From: Actinomycetes bacterium
GTDB lineage: Bacteria > Actinomycetota > Actinomycetes > Propionibacteriales > Nocardioidaceae
Assembly (NCBI GenBank): GCA_023252095.1
Contig: JAHEXN010000148.1
Span: forward strand, 1-8,260
Reading direction: 5' to 3'
DNA: 8,260 nt
The position numbers and the translations under genes were made by a program. Within the stretch, counting starts at the first letter, position 1. Each line of letters begins with the position of its first letter. The notes beneath the pieces were generated by a model that had not been told where the DNA came from, did no database searches, and saw only the letters and a list, made by a program, of their open reading frames with translations. Below are positions 1 to 5,569 of the stretch, in pieces.

Positions 1-351
1 CCAGGACTCCCGATCGTGCTGGTCGGGCACTCGATGGGTGGACGTACGGCGTGCCGGGTCGCCGACGAGAAGGGCGTCCTCGGCGTCGTGGCGCTGGCGC
101 CGTGGCTGCCGGAGGGCGAGCCGGTCTCCGCCGTCGCGGACCGTGACGTCCGGATCCTGCACGGAACGCGTGATCGGTGGACCTCTGCGCCGCTCAGCAA
201 GGTCTGGGCCGAGCAGGCGCGATCCGTCGCCGCGAGCGTCGAGTGGACGTCCCTCCCGGGCGTGGGCCACTTCATGTTCCGCCGCGTGTCGACCTGGAAC
301 CGCTTTGTGACAGACTCCGTGGCGGAGATTCGCCGGAGAGGAACCATGTGA
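1..351 (+). CDS. Alpha/beta hydrolase, C-terminal part (5' end outside window)
   Basis: The reading frame is open from base 1, so the start lies upstream; 116 residues are visible. The piece begins in the strand leading to the nucleophile elbow, GHSMGG, with Ser at visible residue 11. The rest of the triad is in the expected order: Asp in HGTRDR (about residue 58) and His in GVGHFMF (about residue 90). This is the C-terminal two thirds of a small alpha/beta hydrolase of the BAAT/dienelactone-hydrolase-like kind. The substrate cannot be told, and an esterase, lipase or similar hydrolase is possible. Its stop codon overlaps the GTG start of the next gene by two bases (348-351), so the two are probably co-transcribed and translationally coupled. 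The fold is certain from the motifs; the function is not. Confidence 0.85.
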   Translation, partial: PGLPIVLVGHSMGGRTACRVADEKGVLGVVALAPWLPEGEPVSAVADRDVRILHGTRDRWTSAPLSKVWAEQARSVAASVEWTSLPGVGHFMFRRVSTWNRFVTDSVAEIRRRGTM

Positions 352-713
352 ACGATCCCGTCGCGTACGCGGTGGCTGGCCTCGCGCTGGTCGCAGCGGC
401 GTACGCCGGGTGGCTCATGTGGCGTGACGCGGCCTTCTCGAACGGGCTGTTCTACCTCGTCATGCTGCTGGAGCTCGTGCTCCTCGCCATGCTGGTGGGC
501 GGCGTCGTGGCGCTCTCGCGCACCGAGCGCGACGTCGACGGTGTGCTGTTCGTCTCGTACCTCGTGACGGTCCTCGTCATCCCGCCGGCGGCCGTGCTGT
601 GGGGCGTCGCGGAGAAGTCACGCTGGGGCACCGGGGTCGTGCTCGTGGCCATGCTCACGGTCGCGGTGCTCGTGGTGCGGGTCCTGGGCATCTGGCAGGG
701 CGCGTATGTCTGA
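348..713 (+). CDS. Small four-helix integral membrane protein, unknown function
   Basis: This is a 121-residue protein starting at GTG 348, with a GGAGAGG ribosome binding site at 335-341, six bases upstream. The frame is open further upstream, but that part runs inside the hydrolase gene and reads like a shadow. The site and the stop/start overlap decide this start. Four hydrophobic segments lie at about residues 5-25, 33-56, 65-87 and 95-115, with short polar loops (SRTERDVD between segments 2 and 3, AEKSRWG between 3 and 4). No signal peptide, metal-binding or enzymatic motif is visible. The gene overlaps the next gene, which also encodes a four-helix membrane protein, by 8 bases. The two may act together, but this is inference from position only. 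I do not recognise a named family. Confidence 0.8.
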   Translation: MNDPVAYAVAGLALVAAAYAGWLMWRDAAFSNGLFYLVMLLELVLLAMLVGGVVALSRTERDVDGVLFVSYLVTVLVIPPAAVLWGVAEKSRWGTGVVLVAMLTVAVLVVRVLGIWQGAYV

Positions 714-1101
714 GCCCCGCCCTCCCCGCTCGACCTCCACCGGATTCGGCCGCGCCCTGGTGGCGGTGTACGCGGTGTTCGCCCTGGCGGCGACGGCCCG
801 CTCGATCTACCAGCTCGCCTCCAAGGCCTCGGAGGCCCCGGTGGCGTACGCGCTCTCGGCCGTCGCCGGAGTCGTGTACGTCGTCGCGACGTACGCCCTC
901 GCGACCGACCGTCGCTCGCTCGCCGTCGCCACGATCGGGTTCGAGCTGCTCGGCGTGCTCGGCGTGGGAGCTCTGACGTTGGTCGATGCCGAGCTCTTCC
1001 CCGACGCCACGGTCTGGAGCGACTTCGGGGCCGGGTACGGCTTCATCCCGCTGGTCCTGCCGTTCGTCGGCCTGTGGTGGGTCCGTCGGGTCAGGTCCTG
1101 A
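706..1101 (+). CDS. Small four-helix integral membrane protein, unknown function
   Basis: This is a 131-residue protein starting at ATG 706 inside the end of the preceding gene (8-base overlap), which points to translational coupling. After a polar, proline- and arginine-rich N-terminus (MSEPRPPRSTS) there are four hydrophobic segments at about residues 14-32, 47-66, 71-92 and 108-126. The tail is basic (WWVRRVRS) and presumably cytoplasmic by the positive-inside rule. The stretch GAGYGFIPLVLPFVGLWW near the C-terminus looks like a family signature, but I cannot attach a function to it. With its overlapping neighbour it forms a pair of small membrane proteins, which may form one complex. No catalytic residues are evident. 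Confidence 0.8.
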   Translation: MSEPRPPRSTSTGFGRALVAVYAVFALAATARSIYQLASKASEAPVAYALSAVAGVVYVVATYALATDRRSLAVATIGFELLGVLGVGALTLVDAELFPDATVWSDFGAGYGFIPLVLPFVGLWWVRRVRS

Positions 1102-1108
1102 CCGGCCC

Positions 1109-1558
1109 GTGAGCGCCGACGACCGCTACGTCCTGGTCTCGGTCTGGCGCGTCGGCGCGCCTCTGGCCGACGTCTGGGCGGTCTTCGAGCAGCTGGTGGA
1201 CGCGCCGGACCCCTTCGTCTGGTGGCCCGACCTCGAGGTCAGGAGCCGCAGCGAGGAGGCGCTTCACGTCATGACGCGCAGCCACCTCGGGTACCGGCTG
1301 AGGTTCCGCCTCCACGCGTTGCGGACCGAGCCGCCGCACACCATCACGGTCGAGTCGACGGGCGACCTGACGGGGACGGGACGCATCGCGCTGACGACCG
1401 ATCCAGGTGGCGGCACGCGCGTGCACATCGACTGGATCGTGACGGCGGACCGACCGTGGATGCAGTGGTCCCGGCCGGTGCTGCGGCCCCTGTTCGTCGC
1501 CTCGCACCGGTACGTGATGCGCCGTGGGGAGCACGCCCTGCGCGACTGGTTGGCGTGA
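1109..1558 (+). CDS. SRPBCC (polyketide cyclase/START-like) family protein
   Basis: This 149-residue protein starts at GTG 1109, seven bases after the preceding stop. The frame is open further upstream, but that part overlaps the membrane gene and is low-complexity. No strong ribosome binding site is visible, so coupling to the upstream gene is likely. The N-terminus (YVLVSVWRVGAPLADVWAVFEQ) is the typical first strand plus helix of SRPBCC proteins. It is followed by WWPDLEVRS, a run of beta strands (LRFRLHALR, HTITVESTGDLTGTGRIAL, TRVHIDWIV) and a long C-terminal helix ending RRGEHALRDWLA. This is the helix-grip fold, which binds hydrophobic ligands in a central cavity. The ligand is unknown. 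It is the last gene of the four-gene run; the next promoter-like sequence overlaps its stop codon. Confidence 0.8.
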   Translation: MSADDRYVLVSVWRVGAPLADVWAVFEQLVDAPDPFVWWPDLEVRSRSEEALHVMTRSHLGYRLRFRLHALRTEPPHTITVESTGDLTGTGRIALTTDPGGGTRVHIDWIVTADRPWMQWSRPVLRPLFVASHRYVMRRGEHALRDWLA

Positions 1559-1584
1559 CAACGCGGCGGAAGGTGCGCTAGTGT
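1555..1584 (+). promoter_or_regulatory. Promoter candidate upstream of small ORF and rtcB
   Basis: A -35-like GTGACA at 1555-1560 (five of six matches to TTGACA) is followed after 18 bases by a -10-like TAGTGT at 1579-1584, which fits the TANNNT pattern of actinobacterial housekeeping promoters. The expected transcript start is near 1590-1591. It overlaps the end of the SRPBCC gene. It would drive the 27-codon ORF and, past the terminator at 1731-1761, rtcB. I see no equally good promoter between that terminator and rtcB. Confidence 0.55.
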
Positions 1585-1628
1585 CCGTCGCCGTCCGTGT
1601 CACCGATCGCTCGAGAGGAGCGCCGTCC

Positions 1629-1712
1629 ATGTCCAGCCACGTGTCGTCGTTCCCCCAGAAGTCCCGCTACCGCGGGACCGATCGGTCGTGCCCCGGACCG
1701 GCGTCGCCCTGA
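1629..1712 (+). CDS. Small ORF (27 codons) upstream of rtcB, possible leader peptide
   Basis: The ORF starts at ATG 1629 with a GAGAGGAG ribosome binding site at 1613-1620, eight bases upstream, and ends at TGA 1710-1712. The peptide begins MSSHVSSFPQKSRYRG and ends SCPGPASP. It has 7 Ser, 4 Pro, one Cys and no membrane segment. Twenty-five of 27 codons end in G or C, the bias of the flanking genes, which supports real translation. It sits between a promoter-like sequence and an intrinsic terminator, 93 bases before rtcB. This is the arrangement of an attenuation leader, though there is no run of a single amino acid as in classic biosynthetic leaders. It could instead be an independent small protein gene with its own terminator. 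A second frame (GTG at 1597) runs through the terminator into rtcB but has no ribosome binding site. I recognise no family. Confidence 0.5.
   Translation: MSSHVSSFPQKSRYRGTDRSCPGPASP
1661..1678 (+). promoter_or_regulatory. Stable RNA hairpin inside the rtcB leader
   Basis: GTCCCGC (1661-1667) and GCGGGAC (1672-1678) form a perfect 7-bp stem with the 4-base loop TACC. It lies in the second half of the 27-codon ORF, so a translating ribosome would open it. It could act as a pause hairpin, or compete with nearby structures such as the palindrome ACCGATCGGT at 1677-1686. The pairing is seen in sequence; the role is inference. Confidence 0.4.
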
Positions 1713-1730
1713 CGACGTCACGCCAGAGCA

Positions 1731-1761
1731 CCCCGATCGCACCCTGCGGTCGGGGTTTTTT
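1731..1761 (+). terminator. Intrinsic terminator between small ORF and rtcB
   Basis: CCCCGATCGC (1731-1740) pairs with GCGGTCGGGG (1746-1755) in a 10-bp stem (one T-G wobble) around the 5-base loop ACCCT. Six T residues follow directly at 1756-1761. This is a textbook Rho-independent terminator, which is striking in DNA this GC-rich. It ends 44 bases before the rtcB start codon. It therefore either ends a short transcript of about 170 bases carrying the small ORF, or is a conditional terminator controlling rtcB. Confidence 0.88.
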
Positions 1762-1805
1762 CATGCCTGCGCACACGGCGCCGGCATCCACGGAAAGGAA
1801 GAATC

Positions 1806-2978
1806 ATGGAGCACCTCACGCCCAGGCTCGTGAGCTGGGCGTCGATCCTCGGCGAGCAGACGCGGGAGCAGGCGGCCAGAACGGCCCGGATGCCGTTCGT
1901 GCACCCCCACGTCGCGTTGATGCCCGATGCCCACCTCGGCAAGGGGGCGACCGTCGGCTCGGTCATCCCCACCGACGGGGCGCTCATCCCGGCTGCGGTC
2001 GGCGTCGACATCGGCTGCGGGATGATGGCCGTGCGCACGGCGCTCGCCGCGTCGGACCTCCCGTCCGACCGGGCTCGGGTCCGGGAGGCCATCGAGGCCG
2101 CCGTTCCGGTGTCTGCGGGCGGGTACAACCAGGACGTCTCGCAGCAGCACACCCGGGACCGGCTCGACGACCTCGCGGCCGCGGCCGAGAAGGCGGGCTT
2201 CGACCCACGGGGGTACGTGGGCAACTGGGAGCTGCAGCTCGGCACACTCGGGTCCGGCAACCACTTCATCGAGCTGAGCCTCGACGAGCAGGACCGGGTC
2301 TGGCTGTTCCTCCACTCCGGCTCGCGGGGCGTGGGCAACAAGATCGCCCAGCACCACATCAAGGTCGCCCAGCAGCTGTGCCGGCAGTGGTGGATCGAGC
2401 TCGAGGACCCTGACCTGGCCTACCTCGTGCAGGGCACCGACGAGTTCTGGACCTACGTCCGGGAGCTGCGGTGGGCGCAGGAGTTCGCGCGGCAGAACCG
2501 GGCCGAGATGATGGACCGGGTCGAGGCGTGCGTCGCCGAGTGGGTGGGTGCCGGGGAGCTCGAGCGGCTCGACGAGATCAACTGCCACCACAACTACACG
2601 TCCCAGGAGACGCACTACGGCCGGAAGGTCTGGGTGTCGCGGAAGGGAGCCATCGCGGCCGACGTCGGCCGGCGGGGTCTGATCCCGGGATCGATGGGGA
2701 CTGCGTCCTACGTCGTGACGGGGAAGGGATTCGCACCTTCGCTGTCGTCCGCGCCGCACGGCGCGGGACGGGAGTACAGCCGGTCCCGGGCGCGGAAGAC
2801 GTTCACGGTCGACGACCTGCGGACGGCGATGGGCGACATCGAGTACCGGGACTCCGCCGCTTTCGTCGACGAGATCCCGGCGGCCTACAAGCCGATCGAC
2901 CAGGTCATGGCCGATGCCGAGCGGCTCGTCGAGGTCGAGCACACCCTGCGGCAGCTCGTGAACGTCAAGGGTGACTGA
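1806..2978 (+). CDS. rtcB: RNA-splicing ligase RtcB (3'-phosphate/5'-OH, GTP-dependent)
   Basis: This 390-residue protein matches the RtcB family in length (E. coli about 408). RtcB joins RNA ends bearing a 3'-phosphate or 2',3'-cyclic phosphate to a 5'-OH, using GTP and Mn2+, in RNA repair or tRNA processing in the cytoplasm. The active-site motifs are present in order: VGVDIGCG with metal ligands Asp68 and Cys71; GSGNHFIE with His153; LFLHSGSRGVG with His170; NCHHNY with His261/262; and SAPHGAGREYSR with His318, the residue guanylylated in the family. PDAHLGKG near residue 40 is also typical. Start ATG 1806 has an AAAGGA ribosome binding site at 1794-1799. No archease or RtcA gene is next to it. 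A promoter, small ORF and intrinsic terminator precede it, suggesting readthrough control. It converges on cysG with 16 bases between the stops. Confidence 0.95.
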   Translation: MEHLTPRLVSWASILGEQTREQAARTARMPFVHPHVALMPDAHLGKGATVGSVIPTDGALIPAAVGVDIGCGMMAVRTALAASDLPSDRARVREAIEAAVPVSAGGYNQDVSQQHTRDRLDDLAAAAEKAGFDPRGYVGNWELQLGTLGSGNHFIELSLDEQDRVWLFLHSGSRGVGNKIAQHHIKVAQQLCRQWWIELEDPDLAYLVQGTDEFWTYVRELRWAQEFARQNRAEMMDRVEACVAEWVGAGELERLDEINCHHNYTSQETHYGRKVWVSRKGAIAADVGRRGLIPGSMGTASYVVTGKGFAPSLSSAPHGAGREYSRSRARKTFTVDDLRTAMGDIEYRDSAAFVDEIPAAYKPIDQVMADAERLVEVEHTLRQLVNVKGD

Positions 2979-3000
2979 CCGGGATCCGCAAGGGTCAGTC
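2973..3000. terminator. Stem-loop between convergent rtcB and cysG (probable bidirectional terminator)
   Basis: GACTGACC (2973-2980) and GGTCAGTC (2993-3000) form a perfect 8-bp inverted repeat around a 12-base loop that contains the palindrome GGATCC. The two arms contain the stop codons of rtcB (2976-2978, + strand) and cysG (2997-2995, - strand). Neither side has a T run, so it would be a weak or non-canonical terminator, or a 3'-end stabilising hairpin, for both transcripts. Confidence 0.55.
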
Positions 3001-4197
3001 GGTCCAGGCGGGGGCGAGGCGCACGACGTCGCCGATCACGGTGACGGCGGGCGCCCTCGCCCCGACCTGCTCGGCCCGTTCCGCGATCGTGGCCAGGGTG
3101 CCGACCGTGACCCGCTGGTCCGGGAGCGAGCCGCGCTCGACGACGGCCGCGGGGGTCTGTGGGTCGTGCCCGGCGGCGATGAGCTCCTGAGCCGTCGTGG
3201 CAAGTCGTCGCACGCCCATCAGCATCACGATCGTGTGGTGGCCGCCGAGCGGCAGCTGGCCGAGCTCCTCGTGGCCCGTCAGGACCGTGAAGCCCGTCGC
3301 GAGGCCGCGGTGCGTGACGGGGATGCCGGCGGCCGCCGGCACCGAGATCGCGCTGGTCACGCCGGGGACGACCTCGACCGGGATCCCGGCCGCCTCGCAC
3401 GCGAGCCGCTCCTCGCCGCCACGCCCGAGGACGTAGGGGTCGCCGCCCTTGAGTCGGACGACGACCTTGCCGGCACGGGCGTGGTCGACCAGGATCTGGT
3501 TGATCTCGTCCTGGGGGACGGGGTGGTGGTCGGGCCGCTTGCCGACGTCGATGACCTCGACGTCGGGCGACAGCTCGTCGAGCAGCTCGACGGGGCCGAG
3601 CCGGTCCACCACCACGACGTCGGCCTCGGCCAGCAGTCGTCGTCCGCGGGACGTCAGGAGGCCGGGGTCGCCGGGCCCTCCGCCCACGAGTGCGACCGAG
3701 CCGCCCGGGTGGTGTGTGCGGTGCCGCAGGGGCAGTTCGCCACCCTGGAGCGCGGCGGCCACTGCGTCGCGCAGCTGGGAGGCACGTCGGGCGTCGCCAC
3801 CCCCACTGACCGCGATCGTGACGTCGTCGATCTCCGCGACGGCCGGCACCCAGGCCGTCGCAGCATCAGGGTCGCCGCCCTTGAGGCACCAGATACGGCG
3901 TTCCTCGGCGTCCGCGGCGACGTCGTCGTCGACCGGCGAGTCGGTCGCGGTCTGCACGAGCCACGCACCGTCGAGGTCGGTGGACGCGTAGCCGCGGCGG
4001 TGCCAGGTCACGACTCCCAGGTCGGCCAGCTCGCCGATCCGGGCGCTGGCCTCGGGGGAGACCACGACGACCTCCGCGCCGGCGTCGACCAGCGCGTGGG
4101 TGCGTCGCGTCGCGACGTGTCCGCCGCCGACCACGAGCACGCGCCGTCCCCGAAGGCGCAGGGTCAGCGGGAGGTTGCCGGACGGACCAGGTGCCAT
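2995..4197 (-). CDS. cysG: Siroheme synthase: PC2 dehydrogenase/ferrochelatase plus uroporphyrinogen-III C-methyltransferase
   Basis: This 400-residue, two-domain protein makes the siroheme cofactor of sulfite reductase. Residues about 10-150 form the precorrin-2 dehydrogenase/ferrochelatase half, with the NAD-binding motif VLVVGGGHVATRR (20-32) and a family-like AVSGGG (129-134). Residues about 167-395 are the SAM-dependent uroporphyrinogen-III methyltransferase, with VGGGPGDPGLLT (171-182), RLKGGDPYVLGRGGEE (248-263), VVPGVTSA (277-284) and GIPVTHRG (291-298). It is shorter than E. coli CysG (457), as is usual for actinomycete versions. Oddities: the N-terminal half carries LKGGDP where other CysG proteins have a VVD- or RADD-like stretch, and the second Ser of the E. 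coli AVSSGG motif is Gly, so chelatase activity is uncertain. It is last in the operon, eight bases after cysN, with no clear ribosome binding site, so coupled translation is likely. It could be annotated cobA. Confidence 0.92.
   Translation of the reverse strand: MAPGPSGNLPLTLRLRGRRVLVVGGGHVATRRTHALVDAGAEVVVVSPEASARIGELADLGVVTWHRRGYASTDLDGAWLVQTATDSPVDDDVAADAEERRIWCLKGGDPDAATAWVPAVAEIDDVTIAVSGGGDARRASQLRDAVAAALQGGELPLRHRTHHPGGSVALVGGGPGDPGLLTSRGRRLLAEADVVVVDRLGPVELLDELSPDVEVIDVGKRPDHHPVPQDEINQILVDHARAGKVVVRLKGGDPYVLGRGGEERLACEAAGIPVEVVPGVTSAISVPAAAGIPVTHRGLATGFTVLTGHEELGQLPLGGHHTIVMLMGVRRLATTAQELIAAGHDPQTPAAVVERGSLPDQRVTVGTLATIAERAEQVGARAPAVTVIGDVVRLAPAWTD
3437..3885. repeat. 17-bp direct repeat inside cysG (3437-3453 and 3869-3885)
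   Basis: GGGTCGCCGCCCTTGAG occurs identically at both positions, 432 bases apart (144 codons, same frame). On the coding strand each copy encodes LKGGDP. One copy is the conserved methyltransferase motif (residues 249-254); the other is in the dehydrogenase domain (105-110). The identity is seen directly. Whether it reflects gene conversion or chance codon identity is open. Confidence 0.75.
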
Positions 4198-4205
4198 GCC
4201 CGGGG

Positions 4206-5486
4206 TCAGACCGCGGCCGTCGCGAGCAGGGCGTCGCCCACCATGCCTGCCGCGAGCGTCGCGCCGTCGTGCGCGTCGATCAGCAGGAACGCGCCGGCGG
4301 CCCGCGAGTGCAGGTACTCCTCGGCCGCGATGGGAGCGGCGAGGCGCAGCGTCACGTGACCGATGTCGTTGAGACCCAGGGTCTCGGCGGGCTGCAGGCG
4401 CGCCGCGTCGAGGTCCAGACGTCCGCCGACCTGCTTGACGATCGCCTGCACCGTGCGTGTGCCGTGCTTCAGCAGCACCTTGGCGCCGGCGCGCAGCTCA
4501 CGGTCCGAGAGCCAGGCGACGGTGCCGTCGACGTCCTGCGTGGGCGTCGGGACGCTGCGCGAGGTGACGATGAGGTCGCCCCGGGCGATGTCGACGTCGT
4601 CGTCGAGCCGGAGCGTGACCGACTGGGGTGCGTAGGCCTCGAGCAGCTCGCCGTCGGCGGTGTCGATGCCGGCCACGGTGCTCGTGCGACCGCTCGGCAG
4701 CACCGTGACGGGGTCGCCGACGCGGACGAGGCCTGAGGCGATCTGACCGGCGTAGCCGCGGTAGTCGCGGAATCGCTCGCCCGCAGCCTGCTGCGGGCGG
4801 ATCACGAGCTGCACCGGGAAGCGCAGCGGCTCCGACTGCGGCTCGCCCGCGGGGGAGAGCTGCTCCAGCACCTCGAGGAGGCTCGGGCCGTCGTACCAGG
4901 GCGTCCGCTCGGAGCGCGTGACGACGTTGTCGCCCGCCAGGGCCGAGACGGGCACCGTGATGACGTCGCTGAGGCCCAGCGCGGTCGCGGAGGCGTTGAC
5001 CTGCGCCGAGACGGTGTCGAACGTGGCCTCGTCGTAGTCGACGAGGTCGATCTTGTTGACGACCACGACGACGTGCGGGACGCGCAGCAGCGACGACACC
5101 GCGAGGTGACGACGGGTCTGCTCCTGGATGCCCTTGCGCGCGTCGACGAGCAGCACGACGACGTCGGCCGTGCTGGCACCCGTGACGGTGTTGCGCGTGT
5201 ACTGCACGTGACCCGGGCAGTCGGCCAGGATGAACGACCGCTCCGCCGTCGCGAAGTAGCGGTAGGCCACGTCGATCGTGATGCCCTGCTCGCGCTCCGA
5301 GCGCAGGCCGTCGGTCAGCAGCGCGAGGTCGGCCTGCTCGAGTCCGCGGTCACGACTGACCCGCTCGACGGCGTCGAACTGGTCGGCCAGCACCGACTTG
5401 GAGTCGTACAGCAGTCGGCCCACGAGCGTGGACTTGCCGTCGTCGACGGAGCCTGCGGTGGCCAGACGAAGAAGAGTCCCCATCAT
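4206..5486 (-). CDS. cysN: Sulfate adenylyltransferase subunit 1, GTPase
   Basis: This 426-residue GTPase subunit of ATP sulfurylase couples GTP hydrolysis to synthesis of APS from sulfate and ATP by CysD. All G motifs are present: G1 GSVDDGKST (12-20), a G2-region GITIDVAY (68-75), G3 DCPGH (89-93), G4 NKID (144-147) and G5 SAL (181-183). Two EF-Tu-like beta-barrel domains follow (about 220-310 and 315-415). There is no C-terminal APS kinase domain, so this is a stand-alone CysN and not a CysNC fusion. The start is ATG 5486 or the adjacent ATG 5483. The only upstream purine run, AAGG at 5494-5491, is better spaced for 5483 (7 bases) than 5486 (4 bases). The ATG at 5486 overlaps the stop of the 28-codon ORF as ATGA, and the AAGG can be hidden in a hairpin, so translation probably depends on coupling. 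Confidence 0.95.
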   Translation of the reverse strand: MMGTLLRLATAGSVDDGKSTLVGRLLYDSKSVLADQFDAVERVSRDRGLEQADLALLTDGLRSEREQGITIDVAYRYFATAERSFILADCPGHVQYTRNTVTGASTADVVVLLVDARKGIQEQTRRHLAVSSLLRVPHVVVVVNKIDLVDYDEATFDTVSAQVNASATALGLSDVITVPVSALAGDNVVTRSERTPWYDGPSLLEVLEQLSPAGEPQSEPLRFPVQLVIRPQQAAGERFRDYRGYAGQIASGLVRVGDPVTVLPSGRTSTVAGIDTADGELLEAYAPQSVTLRLDDDVDIARGDLIVTSRSVPTPTQDVDGTVAWLSDRELRAGAKVLLKHGTRTVQAIVKQVGGRLDLDAARLQPAETLGLNDIGHVTLRLAAPIAAEEYLHSRAAGAFLLIDAHDGATLAAGMVGDALLATAAV

Positions 5487-5569
5487 GCCGCCTTCGTGAA
5501 AAGGGCGCCACGATACGAAGGCGTCCTGATGGACGCCTCATCATGGTTCACTCGCTGGCGCTCGCTCAT
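5483..5569 (-). CDS. Small ORF (28 codons) bridging cysD and cysN
   Basis: It starts at ATG 5569, sharing one base with the cysD stop (TGATG), and ends at TGA 5485-5483, overlapping the cysN start as ATGA. It thus fills the 82-base cysD-cysN gap exactly with translation. A perfect AAGGAGG sits ten bases before its start, inside the cysD end. The peptide begins MSERQRVNHDEAS and ends YRGALFTKAA. It is basic and soluble, with no Cys or membrane segment, and resembles neither the end of CysD nor the start of CysN. Against a conserved protein product: only 20 of 28 codons end in G or C, lower than its neighbours, and two hairpins use the same bases. It may work mainly as a coupling or regulatory cistron whose translation opens the cysN start. 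A functional small protein is the alternative. Confidence 0.5.
   Translation of the reverse strand: MSERQRVNHDEASIRTPSYRGALFTKAA
5491..5538 (-). promoter_or_regulatory. Two overlapping hairpins in the cysD-cysN junction
   Basis: Hairpin A: AGGCGTCC (5519-5526) and GGACGCCT (5531-5538), a perfect 8-bp stem with a 4-base loop. Hairpin B: CCTTCGT (5491-5497) and ACGAAGG (5515-5521), a perfect 7-bp stem with a 17-base loop. They share bases 5519-5521, so both cannot form fully at once. Hairpin B pairs away the AAGG (minus strand, 5494-5491) that serves as the cysN ribosome binding site. Ribosomes on the 28-codon ORF would open both. The pairing is visible; switch behaviour is inference. Confidence 0.45.

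Noticed and set aside
1597..1833. 78-codon GTG frame running through the terminator into the start of rtcB
   Set aside because: It has no ribosome binding site, crosses an intrinsic terminator and is Arg/Pro-rich. The 27-codon frame has the better start signal and codon bias.
1761..2942. Long minus-strand open frame (393 codons) opposite rtcB
   Set aside because: It is a mirror of the rtcB codon bias with Arg/Pro/Val-rich content and no motif. rtcB on the plus strand is complete with all catalytic residues.
2971..4359. Long plus-strand open frame (462 codons) opposite cysG and the end of cysN
   Set aside because: It is a GC-rich shadow of cysG/cysN: low-complexity, rich in Arg, Gly, Asp and Val, and has no domain. 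The minus-strand frames have complete family motifs.
4206..5486. CysN-CysC (APS kinase) fusion
   Set aside because: The protein ends at 426 residues after the second beta-barrel domain; no APS kinase P-loop follows.
5483..5569. Frameshifted C-terminal extension of CysD or N-terminal extension of CysN
   Set aside because: CysD already ends with its family-typical KKEGYF tail and CysN begins at the usual point before its G1 motif; the intervening peptide resembles neither.
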